From NCBI GenBank assembly GCA_016787665.1, contig JAEUUC010000010.1:62001-126000 (forward strand): a stretch of DNA of 64,000 bases, read 5' to 3'. This document shows, one piece after another, positions 8,733-17,490 of the stretch (within the stretch, counting starts at the first letter, position 1; each line of letters opens with the position of its first letter). The notes under the pieces were generated by a model. That model saw nothing but the letters and a program-made list of their open reading frames with translations. It was not told the DNA's origin and did not search any database. The stretch is from Cyclobacteriaceae bacterium. Lineage in GTDB: Bacteria > Bacteroidota > Bacteroidia > Cytophagales > Cyclobacteriaceae. The translations under genes and the position numbers were made by a program.

Positions 8733-8831
8733 CTTATCAAGAAAGGCAGAGGGACTGGCCCTGTGAAGCCTTAGCAACCTGAATTATGCAGGTGCTAAAT
8801 CCAGCTCCGAGTACATCGGAGAAAGATGAGT
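8733..8831 (+). promoter_or_regulatory. SAM-I (S-box) riboswitch
   Basis: The leader carries the S-box core in order: CTTATCAAGAAAGGCAGAGG, then GCCTTAGCAACCTG, a variable arm, AGGTGCTAAATCCAGC and finally GAAAGATGAG, which pairs with the first arm as P1. This arrangement is diagnostic of SAM-I. When S-adenosylmethionine is bound, the family switches off expression, usually through a terminator, and one follows directly at 8856. It lies between a consensus promoter and a transsulfuration enzyme gene, as expected. Confidence 0.93.
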
Positions 8832-8855
8832 TGGAAAGAGTTCTGAAATAACAGC

Positions 8856-8887
8856 AAGCTCTTCTGATTTGTCGGAAGAGCTTTTTT
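8856..8887 (+). terminator. Rho-independent terminator of the SAM riboswitch
   Basis: Stem AAGCTCTTC / GAAGAGCTT around a short loop, followed by a run of six T. It sits between the riboswitch and the ATG at 8960 and is the probable expression platform. Part of the upstream strand could instead pair as an antiterminator with the P1 region. Confidence 0.85.
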
Positions 8888-8959
8888 GTTAAAAGCCCTC
8901 CGCGCGTTTTTTGGTAAGTGTTCAGCAACGAAACAAAAACACTAAAAACCAAAAAACAC

Positions 8960-10153
8960 ATGTCCTTTACCACCGATCTCATTCACAGCATTCCCGTAGA
9001 TGAAACCACCGGAGCCATTTCCGTTCCCATCTACCAAACCACCACATTTGTACACAGCTCGCCCGGTGTGCACCAGGGGTACGATTACACCCGCTCGGGC
9101 AACCCCACGCGCAAAGTGCTGGAAGACCTGATTGCACGGGCCGAAAGCGGCACCACCGGAGCTGCCTTTGCCAGCGGCATGGCTGCCATCGATGCCGTGC
9201 TCAAACTGTTGAAAGCAGGCGACCATGTGATTGCCGGCACCGACATTTATGGCGGTACTTACCGGTTGCTCACCACCATTTTCAAAAACTTTGGTGTTAC
9301 CACTACGTTTGTCGATCTCGAGAATGAAGATGAGATCGCGGCCGCCATTACACCGGCCACACGGCTGGTGTGGGTGGAAACGCCTACTAATCCTTCGTTG
9401 AAGATTGTCAATCTTCGCGCGGTGGCCGCCATCACCAAAGCCCACGGCATTCTGCTTTGTGTAGACAACACCTTCGCCACACCCGTGGCCCAGCGCCCGA
9501 TTGAACTGGGGGCCGATCTGGTGGTACATAGTGCAACCAAATACATCGGTGGCCACAGCGATGTGATTGCCGGCCTGGTGGTGGCCGCTACTGAGGAACT
9601 CGGAAAGGAAATCTTGTTTGTTCAAAATGCCAGTGGAGCGGTGCTGAGCCCGATTGAAAGTTGGCTGCTCATTCGCGGATTGGAAACGCTGGAGTTGCGC
9701 TTTAAACAACATGCACACAGCGCACAACACATTGCAGAATTTCTGCAGGCGCAAGAATGGGTGAAAGAAGTGTACTACCCGGGCCTGGCCAACCATCCGG
9801 GTCATGCCGTGGCTGCCGCGCAACAGTCGTACTTCGGGGGCATTGTATCATTTCGCCTGTGCGAAGATTACTTTGCTGCCGCCAAACAATTCGCCACGTC
9901 TACCAAGCTGTTTAAACTGGCCGAAAGTCTAGGCGGCGTAAAAAGCTTAATCGCACACCCGGCCACCATGACGCACGCGTCCATACCCAAAGAGCGCCAC
10001 ATCGACTTTGGCATTACGGATGGTTTGTTGCGGCTCTCGGTGGGATTGGAAGCTGCGGCTGATCTGATTGCCGATCTGCAGCAAGCCGCTCAAACACTGA
10101 CAACCGCAGGCCGCCCCGCTCTACACCGAAAACCCGTACTTCAACCAAACTAA
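8960..10153 (+). CDS. Cys/Met-metabolism PLP-dependent enzyme (cystathionine gamma-synthase / beta-lyase type)
   Basis: Start at ATG 8960 after the riboswitch; the in-frame codons upstream are leader. 397 residues, the usual length. Marks of the family are YDYTRSGNPTR near residue 41, the ASGMAA phosphate region, ENTF-like DNTFATP near 169 and SATKYIGGHSD with the PLP lysine at Lys194. The family makes or breaks cystathionine, or acts as O-acetylhomoserine sulfhydrylase; sequence alone does not separate these. Control by a SAM riboswitch argues for a biosynthetic role toward methionine. The NhaC-type transporter gene follows after 24 bases. Confidence 0.88.
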   Translation: MSFTTDLIHSIPVDETTGAISVPIYQTTTFVHSSPGVHQGYDYTRSGNPTRKVLEDLIARAESGTTGAAFASGMAAIDAVLKLLKAGDHVIAGTDIYGGTYRLLTTIFKNFGVTTTFVDLENEDEIAAAITPATRLVWVETPTNPSLKIVNLRAVAAITKAHGILLCVDNTFATPVAQRPIELGADLVVHSATKYIGGHSDVIAGLVVAATEELGKEILFVQNASGAVLSPIESWLLIRGLETLELRFKQHAHSAQHIAEFLQAQEWVKEVYYPGLANHPGHAVAAAQQSYFGGIVSFRLCEDYFAAAKQFATSTKLFKLAESLGGVKSLIAHPATMTHASIPKERHIDFGITDGLLRLSVGLEAAADLIADLQQAAQTLTTAGRPALHRKPVLQPN

Positions 10154-10177
10154 TCGTCCGGATTAACCGCTGCAAAA

Positions 10178-11449
10178 ATGTTTCGATCAAAATTCTGGGC
10201 GCTGCTGCCCTTACTGGTGTTTATCGTACTGTACCTGGCCACTTCGCTGGTGCTCAACGATTTTTATAAAATGCCGGTGATCGTGGCATTTTTGATTGCC
10301 GCAGTGGTGGCGTTTGTGTTGTACCCGCGAATTTCATTTCACGAAAAGACGGAACACTTTACCCGAAGTGCGGGCGACCCGAACATCATGTTGATGATTC
10401 TGATTTTCGTGCTGGCCGGGGCGTTTGCGGGTGTATCGAAGAGTATGGGTGCAGTGGAGGCTACGATTAACTTCGGCTTGGCGCACCTGTCGCCCCGCTT
10501 TTTGATTGCGGGTTTGTTTCTTACCGCGTGCTTTATTTCGCTGTCGCTGGGCACATCGGTGGGTACCATCGTGGCGCTCGCGCCCATTGCCGTGGGCATG
10601 AGCGAATCCGTGCCGGGCTCATTGGCCGTGGCACTGGGGGCGGTAGTGGGCGGGGCCATGTTTGGCGATAACCTCTCCATGATCTCGGATACCACCATCG
10701 CGGCCACGCGCACGCAGGGCGTAGAAATGCGCGAGAAATTCAAAGTCAATTTCTGGATTGCGCTGCCACCCGCGGTGGTTACGTTCGCGATTTATTCCTT
10801 CGCATCGCCTTTCAACATCGTGGTGCCGGGCGAACATACCTACTCGCTGGTGCGCATCGTACCTTACCTTTTCGTGTTGGTGGCCGCCTTGGCGGGATTG
10901 AATGTGATCTGGGTGTTGATTGCCGGTATTGTGCTGGCGCTGGGCATTGGGCTGTGGCACAGCAACGCCAGCATCTGGCAGCTGATCGAATCGATGAACG
11001 CGGGCATTGCCTCGATGTTCGAGCTCAGTGTGTTGTGTCTCATCATCGGGGGCGTAGTGGGTTTAATTCGCCACTACGGGGGCATTGACTACATCCTCAC
11101 GCACGTAGCCCGAAAAGTGAAAGGTGTGCGCAGCGGTGAACTGGGCATTGCGGCACTCACCGCGCTGGTGAATGCCAGCCTGGCAAACAACACCATCACC
11201 ATTCTAATTGTGGGGCCACTGGCCAAGCGCATCGCTGACGAGAACGGAATTGAACCGCGCAGAAGCGCCAGCATCCTGGATACGATATCGTGTTTTGTAC
11301 AGGGCTTTTTGCCGTATGGTGCGCAGGTACTCGCGGCTACGGCCATTGCCAGTCAGCAAATCACGCCCCTGCAACTTATGGCCAACTTATACTACCCCTA
11401 TTTGCTGGGCCTGAGTGCGTTGGTGTTTATTCTAATCAGAAAACGGTAA
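10178..11449 (+). CDS. NhaC-superfamily transporter, candidate methionine-type (MetT-like) permease
   Basis: 423 residues with about eleven membrane segments. The conserved NhaC signature regions are present: SLGTSVGTIVALAPIAVGM, GGAMFGDNLSMISDTTIAA and QGFLPYGAQVLAA. NhaC proteins are usually Na+/H+ antiporters. A branch found under S-box control in Gram-positives was proposed as a methionine transporter, MetT (comparative-genomics knowledge). Here the gene starts 24 bases after the riboswitch-controlled PLP enzyme with no terminator between, so it probably shares the same SAM control. That makes a sulfur-amino-acid substrate more likely than pH homeostasis (inference). Confidence 0.8.
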   Translation: MFRSKFWALLPLLVFIVLYLATSLVLNDFYKMPVIVAFLIAAVVAFVLYPRISFHEKTEHFTRSAGDPNIMLMILIFVLAGAFAGVSKSMGAVEATINFGLAHLSPRFLIAGLFLTACFISLSLGTSVGTIVALAPIAVGMSESVPGSLAVALGAVVGGAMFGDNLSMISDTTIAATRTQGVEMREKFKVNFWIALPPAVVTFAIYSFASPFNIVVPGEHTYSLVRIVPYLFVLVAALAGLNVIWVLIAGIVLALGIGLWHSNASIWQLIESMNAGIASMFELSVLCLIIGGVVGLIRHYGGIDYILTHVARKVKGVRSGELGIAALTALVNASLANNTITILIVGPLAKRIADENGIEPRRSASILDTISCFVQGFLPYGAQVLAATAIASQQITPLQLMANLYYPYLLGLSALVFILIRKR

Positions 11450-11528
11450 TCGGCCGTTTCCTTCATTTCTTCTACAAACCTGAAACTTATTGATTACTTT
11501 CACGTTTGTAGAATTAATTCCAAAAATT

Positions 11529-11873
11529 ATGAAAGGAACGTACCTGGGCGAACTGGAAGAACTGGTCTTGCTTACCGTAGGCATCTTGTACCCCGATGCC
11601 TATGGTGTAGCGGTAATGGACGAACTCAAACAGCAGGCCGACCGCGACCTTAACATCAGTGCCGTGCATGCCGTGCTCACCCGCCTCGAAGAAAAAGGAC
11701 TGCTGAAGTCCAGCATGAGTGACCCAACCGAAGAGCGGGGCGGCAGGCGCAAACGCATCTTCACCCTGACGGCTGCGGGCAAGCGTTCGCTGGAAGAAGC
11801 CCAGGAGCTGCGCACGCAAATGTACAAGCAGATACCCAAAGTGGCTTTGCAGTCAATCGTTGTTGGTTATTAG
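11529..11873 (+). CDS. PadR-family transcriptional regulator
   Basis: Start at ATG 11529 (MKGTYLGELEELVLLTVGIL); the frame upstream is leader. 114 residues: a winged-helix domain with DAYGVAVMDEL as recognition region, LTRLEEKGLLKS, the wing EERGGRRKRIFTLTAAGKRSLEE, and a short C-terminal dimer helix. Family 1-type PadR proteins repress nearby transporter genes and release on ligand binding (family knowledge). The permease gene starts 18 bases after its stop, a recurring Bacteroidota pairing, so it very likely regulates that gene. Confidence 0.9.
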   Translation: MKGTYLGELEELVLLTVGILYPDAYGVAVMDELKQQADRDLNISAVHAVLTRLEEKGLLKSSMSDPTEERGGRRKRIFTLTAAGKRSLEEAQELRTQMYKQIPKVALQSIVVGY

Positions 11874-11891
11874 TTGCTCGTTGTTTGAGGT

Positions 11892-14501
11892 ATGAAGTCC
11901 ACCCCGAACAACCCACAACGAACAGCGCCACCGCGGTGGGCCAACCGCTTCCTGGAGTGGTACTGCCACCCGGCCGTGCTGGAGGAAATCCAGGGCGATG
12001 CCCATGAGTTGTTTTACCGCAGTGCGCGCACGCATCCCGCGAAAGCGAAGGTCCAGTTTGCCTGGAACGTGCTGCGCTTTTTTCGCTGGCGCAACATTCG
12101 AAAAGATCGATTAAAACCCTATTCACCCTCTTCTGCCATGATCAAAAGCTATTTCATCACCGGCTTTCGCAATTTGCTGCGCAACCTCACTCCCTCACTC
12201 ATCAACATCACCGGGTTATCGGTGGCATTGGGGTGTACCATCATGATTTTTATTTTGGAAGATTCGTACTACCATCTCGACCAATGGCATGAAAAGAGCG
12301 ACCGCATCTACGAAGTAGTGAGCCACGTGCGCGAGGGCAACGAAACGCGGCACTTTGCCTCTTCCCCCTTCCGACTGGCCGATGTGCTGTTGGATAACTC
12401 GGCCGTGGAAGGTGTAGCCCGCATCAGGCGCAACACGGCCACCGTGCGCGTAGGCGACAAAGTTTTTCAGGAGCGCGTTTCGTTTGCCGACCCGTCATTT
12501 ATGGATCTGTTTAGTTTCCGCGTTATCGCGGGCGACCGCGGGTGCCTGAAAAACCTGAATCAAATCCTGATCACCGAGCAGAAGGCCATCACCTACTTCG
12601 GCAATAGCAACCCGGTGGGCCAAACCCTTTCGATCAAGTTTCGCGATGATGCCCGCGAAGAGTTTATCATCGGTGGTATTCTGGAAAACACACCGCTGAA
12701 CTCCAGCATGTACTTCGATTTTCTTCTGCCCCTGAAAATCTGGGAGAACATCACGCCCGCCCGTGCCGCCAACTGGTCGGACATGAGCGTGAGCACGTTT
12801 GTAGCACTGGCGCCCGGTGCTGCCCCTGACCAACTTAACCAATCGCTCGCCAGCTATCGCGAGAGTTACAATCTCACGGGTTCACCCCGCCCGGTAACCG
12901 GCACCGAGTTGGTGCCGTTGCACCTCGTAGCCCGCAGAAGCTACACGTTTACTGATGCCCTTTCGTGGAGTAATCACCCCTCGGCTATGGTCGCGTTTGG
13001 TGTCATGGCGGTGTTCCTCATCTTGTTGGCCTGCTTCAACTATATGAATGTGGCCGTAGCCTCGGTCAGCACACGGTTAAAAGAAATCGGCATCCGAAAA
13101 GTAGTGGGCAGCGGAAAGAAGGAAATCATCCAACAATTCCTCACAGAAAACGTGCTCGTTTGCGCCATTGCGCTGGTGGCCGGCTGCGGGCTGGCGTACT
13201 TCGTACTCATTCCGGGGTGGAACACCCTTTACGATGTCAAGATGGCGTTCACCTTTTCCTCCTGGCAAATGATTCTGCTTTTCTTTGGCGGGTTGTTGCT
13301 CGTGGTGGCCCTAATCTCAGGTGCCTACCCGGCCTTGTATGTCTCTTCCTTCAATGCCGTAAAAATTCTGAAAGGCAAGGAAAAATTTGGCAGCAAGAGT
13401 TTGTTCAGCAAAATATTGTTGGGGGCCCAGTTCGTATTGTCGTTCACGTCACTGGTGGGTTGCCAGGTGTTCATGTGGTCGAGCTATCACTTCGAGAAAA
13501 AGGACTGGGGGTACAATCAACAACAGACCATCGCCATTCCCGTGCAAACGCTGGAGCAATACCACCAGCTGCGCGATCAAGTGGCCTCGCATCCCCAGGT
13601 GGTGAGCTATGCCGGCACCAACCAACACATCGGTCGCATGGGTGTTACCGCACTGGTGAAGAAAGAGAGCGAAGAAATCCGCGCTCAGCATTTTCCGGTC
13701 GGCTTCGGTTACCTCGAAACCATGAATCTTCGCCTGAAAAGCGGCCGCCTCTTCGATGAAAAAATCGCGTCCGACCATCAGGAATCGGTGGTCGTGAACG
13801 AGTCGTTCGCCAAAACCATGGGCTGGTCACAGCCGCTCAACCAGTCGTTTGAGATGGATAGCGTTAAGCGCTACGTGGTGGGCGTGCTGGAAGATTTTTA
13901 CTACGATGACTTTTACAACGCCATTGGGCCGGTCGTCATCACCATCGCCCCGGAAAACACATTCCGCGTGCTGGCCGTAAAAGCCGAAGCCGGCCAGGTA
14001 GGCACCGTGCACGAGTTCATCAAAAAAACCTGGAAAGAAGTAGCGCCCGAAGATCACTACAATGGCTATCTACAGAGCGAAGTTTTCGACAGCTTCCTGC
14101 GCGGCAATCGCGCCAATAACAAAGTGCTCTACTTCATTTCCGCCATCTCCATCTTGCTGGTGGCCATGGGACTTTACGGCCTCGTGTCGTACAACCTCAC
14201 CCGGAGATTGAAAGAGTTCAGCGTGCGAAAAATCTTTGGCGCCAACACGGTTTCGCTCTTCGGCTTAATGAACCGCGACTATCTGTGGATCGTGCTCACC
14301 GCATTTTTCCTTGGCGCACCATTGGGCGCATTTTTAATGAACTCGATGATCAAGTCCGTTTACCCGGAGCACATTCCGCAATCACCCTGGCCATTTGCGG
14401 TGGCCATCACCTCCATGCTCATCATCGTACTGCTCACGGTGGGCAGCCAACTTAAGCGCGTCATTCAGGAAAACCCCACCAAAACGCTGCGGGCCGAGTA
14501 G
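11892..14501 (+). CDS. MacB/FtsX-type ABC transporter permease with N-terminal prefix domain
   Basis: 869 residues. Residues 1-75 form a soluble prefix (PPRWANRFLEWYCHPAVLEE, then GDAHELFYR) found on permeases paired with PadR in Bacteroidota. Then come two FtsX-like halves: helix near 100 (LINITGLSVALGC) and a periplasmic MacB-like core, a three-helix block near 370-500, a second core, and final helices near 750-850 with the FSVRKIFGAN motif. No ATPase gene is adjacent, so the partner must be encoded elsewhere. Such permeases usually work in lipoprotein or peptide export or cell-envelope stress responses. Confidence 0.88.
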   Translation: MKSTPNNPQRTAPPRWANRFLEWYCHPAVLEEIQGDAHELFYRSARTHPAKAKVQFAWNVLRFFRWRNIRKDRLKPYSPSSAMIKSYFITGFRNLLRNLTPSLINITGLSVALGCTIMIFILEDSYYHLDQWHEKSDRIYEVVSHVREGNETRHFASSPFRLADVLLDNSAVEGVARIRRNTATVRVGDKVFQERVSFADPSFMDLFSFRVIAGDRGCLKNLNQILITEQKAITYFGNSNPVGQTLSIKFRDDAREEFIIGGILENTPLNSSMYFDFLLPLKIWENITPARAANWSDMSVSTFVALAPGAAPDQLNQSLASYRESYNLTGSPRPVTGTELVPLHLVARRSYTFTDALSWSNHPSAMVAFGVMAVFLILLACFNYMNVAVASVSTRLKEIGIRKVVGSGKKEIIQQFLTENVLVCAIALVAGCGLAYFVLIPGWNTLYDVKMAFTFSSWQMILLFFGGLLLVVALISGAYPALYVSSFNAVKILKGKEKFGSKSLFSKILLGAQFVLSFTSLVGCQVFMWSSYHFEKKDWGYNQQQTIAIPVQTLEQYHQLRDQVASHPQVVSYAGTNQHIGRMGVTALVKKESEEIRAQHFPVGFGYLETMNLRLKSGRLFDEKIASDHQESVVVNESFAKTMGWSQPLNQSFEMDSVKRYVVGVLEDFYYDDFYNAIGPVVITIAPENTFRVLAVKAEAGQVGTVHEFIKKTWKEVAPEDHYNGYLQSEVFDSFLRGNRANNKVLYFISAISILLVAMGLYGLVSYNLTRRLKEFSVRKIFGANTVSLFGLMNRDYLWIVLTAFFLGAPLGAFLMNSMIKSVYPEHIPQSPWPFAVAITSMLIIVLLTVGSQLKRVIQENPTKTLRAE

Positions 14502-14897
14502 CCAATTTTTTTCAGGCGGCTCCTCATCACCCGCCCACCGGCCCTCCCGGCTTCGGCCGGGCTGCTCTGGGGTGCGCTTCGCTTCCGTGGCCGCGCGAGG
14601 CGCGCAGCCACCGGGCCCTCCGCATCCCTAGCCGGAAAAATACTGATACCGAATAGCCGCTTGATCATTTAATCGTGCCCAGCAAAAAATCTGTTGGGAG
14701 AAATGTGACCACGCCAAGCGACCTGACAAGCGGACTGATCTCAACGGGCATCGATGTATACCTAATGTCCCGATAGAGTTTTCAAAAAGCGATCAAAGTC
14801 TGAACTGTTTTTGGCTGATAGCCAAAGTAAAGCACAGCAACAAATTTCAAATGTTATAATGTTTTTGTAAATTCAATCACCAAATTCATAAAACTCT
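14502..14897. other. 396-bp gene-free stretch with a GC-rich structured block
   Basis: No protein is supported here. The first 140 bases (14516-14640) are GC-rich and fold well: CCCGGC-TTCG-GCCGGG at 14546-14561 is a perfect tetraloop hairpin, and GTGGC / GCCAC enclose a CGCGCG-rich core further on. No T-run follows, so it is not a standard terminator. It looks like a dispersed structured repeat. The remainder, 14641-14897, turns AT-rich towards the next gene; I see no clear promoter in it. Confidence 0.5.
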
Positions 14898-16103
14898 ATG
14901 CCAATGCAGTGCCGCTTGTCATTTATGTGTCTCTTTCTATTCTCCATCCCATCCTTCTCTCAAATTGATTTTGAAAAAGGATATTTTGTTAATGATCGAA
15001 ATCAACGCAGGGAATGTCTCATAAAGAATGTCGACTGGAAAAATAATCCATCAGAATTTCTGGTTCGGGGACATGATTCTAAAACCACGTTGAGTGCAAA
15101 AATCGACACTGTCAAAGAGTTCGGCATCTACGGCTTTTCGAAATATGTCCGCGCTGAGGTAAACATTGACCGATCATCAAATGAACTCTCCGCCCTGACA
15201 AGTAATCGGACTCCAATTTGGTCGAAAGAAACGCTTTTCTTAAAAGTACTTCTTAGCGGCAAAGCATCACTTTACTATTTTGAGGACAGTAGGGTCTCAA
15301 GGTATTTCTATTCTGTTTCAGACACATCAATAAAGCAACTGGTTTACAAGATGTTCAGAGTCGATAACGTGGTGCATTTTAATAACGACTTTCGGCAACA
15401 GATATTTTTGGATATGCAATGTCCAAACCTAGGGTCCGTAGAGCGCATTCGTTACACCGAGGGTGACTTGAAGTCGGTATTTGTTCGTTATAATAAATGC
15501 GTTGGGGTTGATGTATCGGAAAGTAGTATCAAGAAAACATTCTTTGCACTCAAAGTTACGCCTGGGTTGAATGCGCCCTTATTGAACGTTGCCAATAGCC
15601 TAACCAACTCGCAAGATGTATCGTTTGGTCGGGCACTTACCTACCGACTGGGTGCAGAAGCGGAATTCACCTTTCCTTTCAATAAGGGAAAGTGGGCGCT
15701 TGTTTTTGAGCCGGTCTATCAGGATGTTAATCTTACAACCGAACTTTCTACTTCAACTGCAAATTTGCGACTTCAGTCTATCGAGTTCCCGGTTGGCATC
15801 CGATACTACTCCTTTCTTGACGACCATCGTAAAATCTTTGTCAATGGGTTGTATACCTCCGCAATCGCACTAAATTTTAATTCAACTCTCACATTCTCAG
15901 CCTCACCAAACTTTACCGAAGTATTGGAACTCGTTCCAAGCGGTTCGTTTGCTCTAGGCGGGGGCTTTGATTTCGATCGCTTTAGTGCTGAACTGAGATA
16001 CATACGAACTACAGACCTCTTCAGTACATATATTTATTGGTCATCCGATTATAATCGTTGGTGCCTTATTCTGGGTTACAAACTCATAAAAAGAAAAACC
16101 TGA
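14898..16103 (+). CDS. Secreted protein with probable C-terminal outer-membrane beta-barrel
   Basis: 401 residues. A signal peptide covers residues about 1-22 (LSFMCLFLFSIPSFSQ). Residues about 25-190 form a mixed N-terminal region. From about 215 there are alternating amphipathic strands, such as FFALKVTPGLNAPLL, YRLGAEAEFTFPF and LQSIEFPVGIRYYSF, typical of a PorT-like outer-membrane barrel. The last strand ends WCLILGYKLIKRKT rather than with an aromatic residue. It is AT-richer than its neighbours and stands alone, suggesting acquisition or low expression. Function unknown. Confidence 0.6.
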   Translation: MPMQCRLSFMCLFLFSIPSFSQIDFEKGYFVNDRNQRRECLIKNVDWKNNPSEFLVRGHDSKTTLSAKIDTVKEFGIYGFSKYVRAEVNIDRSSNELSALTSNRTPIWSKETLFLKVLLSGKASLYYFEDSRVSRYFYSVSDTSIKQLVYKMFRVDNVVHFNNDFRQQIFLDMQCPNLGSVERIRYTEGDLKSVFVRYNKCVGVDVSESSIKKTFFALKVTPGLNAPLLNVANSLTNSQDVSFGRALTYRLGAEAEFTFPFNKGKWALVFEPVYQDVNLTTELSTSTANLRLQSIEFPVGIRYYSFLDDHRKIFVNGLYTSAIALNFNSTLTFSASPNFTEVLELVPSGSFALGGGFDFDRFSAELRYIRTTDLFSTYIYWSSDYNRWCLILGYKLIKRKT

Positions 16104-16384
16104 AAGGCAAGTGGCCGCAGCATAATTTGATCAAATCTGTTTCTTATTGCCTCTCACGGGCAGTAAAAAAGCATACTCAACATACACCTCGCCCCGTTAC
16201 TACTTGTGCACAATAAACAACATGAAGTTAAATCGCTTAAGCATTTTTGCCCGACTAGTCGGGGATACGAAGTTTGACACAAAATTGGAATTTGCCTTCA
16301 AATGGCGTTAAAGCAATGACTGGGTGACAGAAGTCTTTATGTCGGGTCATGCGAGAAAAATACCGCTACCTTCGTCTTACGATT

Positions 16385-17449
16385 ATGAAATGGTTTGCGC
16401 TAGCGGCCTTTATCCTGACCCTGCCATCGGGCTGCAGCGAGGGTGACAACATCACTTCGCGCAGTTATCGCATGGGGTTTCAAAACTCTGCTCCCCGCTT
16501 TGATAACTTTGATCTTTTCATCCAGTCGCTCAACATCTGGACGCAGCGGGCCGATGCCGCTATGATGACACACGAAGTACCTTGGGAAGAATTGCTCAGT
16601 GGCACCTCCCCCGCAACCTACATTAACGCGAACTTCAAAGACCTGGCCGCTTACTATCGAACCCAGAACTTCGAGTTGTGGGTGTACATTGATCCACAAA
16701 ACGGGCTTGATCGAGCCCAAGATGCAGTCGACTTGCAACAAGCGGGGCGCAGCATCAGCGAACCTGCCATTCAGCAACTCTATCTGGATTTTGTGCTGGC
16801 CTTTGATGCCATCGTACAGCCCGACCATTTAGGACTTGCGCTGGAAACCAACCTGATCCGAACGGCCGCGCCTTCCGCGCTATACGAGGGCGTCAAAACG
16901 GCCGCCAATAGCGCAGCGCAACAACTGAAAGCCCGTGGTTCAAAAGCCAAACTCAGCGTGAGTGTTCAGGTGGATCACGCTTGGGGAAAATTAGCAGGGG
17001 GTGGATTCCAAGGTGTCGACCAGGATTTTTTTGACTTCCCTTTTGTAGAAGAACTTGGTCTCTCATCCTACCCGTACTTTGGCTTTGATCAACCTGAAGA
17101 TATTCCCCTGAACTACTACAGCCGCTTAGTTGAGGGAAAAAACATCCCGGTGTTTGTCTCAGAGGGCGGGTGGACCTCCGGCTCCGTCAACGCCCCCACA
17201 CGGGTATTCACCAGCTCAAAGGAAGCACAGGCTGCTTACATTCTCCATCATCATGCTTTGCTGATGACGGCCAAAGCAACCGCTGTGTTTCAACTCGTAT
17301 TTACCGATCTTGATCTTACCGGCCTTCCACCCGATGTACCGCCCAGCATTGCCTACTTCGCCTACCTGGGCTTGGTCGATCAGCAACTGCAGCCAAAGCC
17401 TGCATTGGCTTCGTGGGATCACCTGTTTGGCTACCCCCGAAAACAATAA
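16385..17449 (+). CDS. Putative lipoprotein with glycosidase-like TIM-barrel features
   Basis: Start at ATG 16385 (MKWFALAAFILTLPSGCSEG), giving a lipobox with Cys17. 354 residues. The body has strand/helix alternation of a TIM barrel: FELWVYIDPQNG, HLGLALETNLIR, KLSVSVQVDHAWG, LGLSSYPYFGF and VFVSEGGWTSG. The acidic residues in LALETN and FVSEGGW sit where clan GH-A glycosidases have the acid/base and nucleophile Glu (family knowledge), so a GH53-like fold is plausible. I cannot name a substrate. No other polysaccharide-utilisation genes adjoin it. Confidence 0.55.
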   Translation: MKWFALAAFILTLPSGCSEGDNITSRSYRMGFQNSAPRFDNFDLFIQSLNIWTQRADAAMMTHEVPWEELLSGTSPATYINANFKDLAAYYRTQNFELWVYIDPQNGLDRAQDAVDLQQAGRSISEPAIQQLYLDFVLAFDAIVQPDHLGLALETNLIRTAAPSALYEGVKTAANSAAQQLKARGSKAKLSVSVQVDHAWGKLAGGGFQGVDQDFFDFPFVEELGLSSYPYFGFDQPEDIPLNYYSRLVEGKNIPVFVSEGGWTSGSVNAPTRVFTSSKEAQAAYILHHHALLMTAKATAVFQLVFTDLDLTGLPPDVPPSIAYFAYLGLVDQQLQPKPALASWDHLFGYPRKQ

Positions 17450-17490
17450 CGCACACCTTGTGCGTGGGCGTTTTGAGTATTGGTGGTGAA

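Noticed and set aside
16222..16311. 29-codon ORF (MKLNRLSIFARLVG...) and palindrome CCCGACTAGTCGGG at 16250-16263
   Set aside because: No promoter, no family, and the palindrome has no T-run; it could be a decayed gene end, but support is too weak to list.
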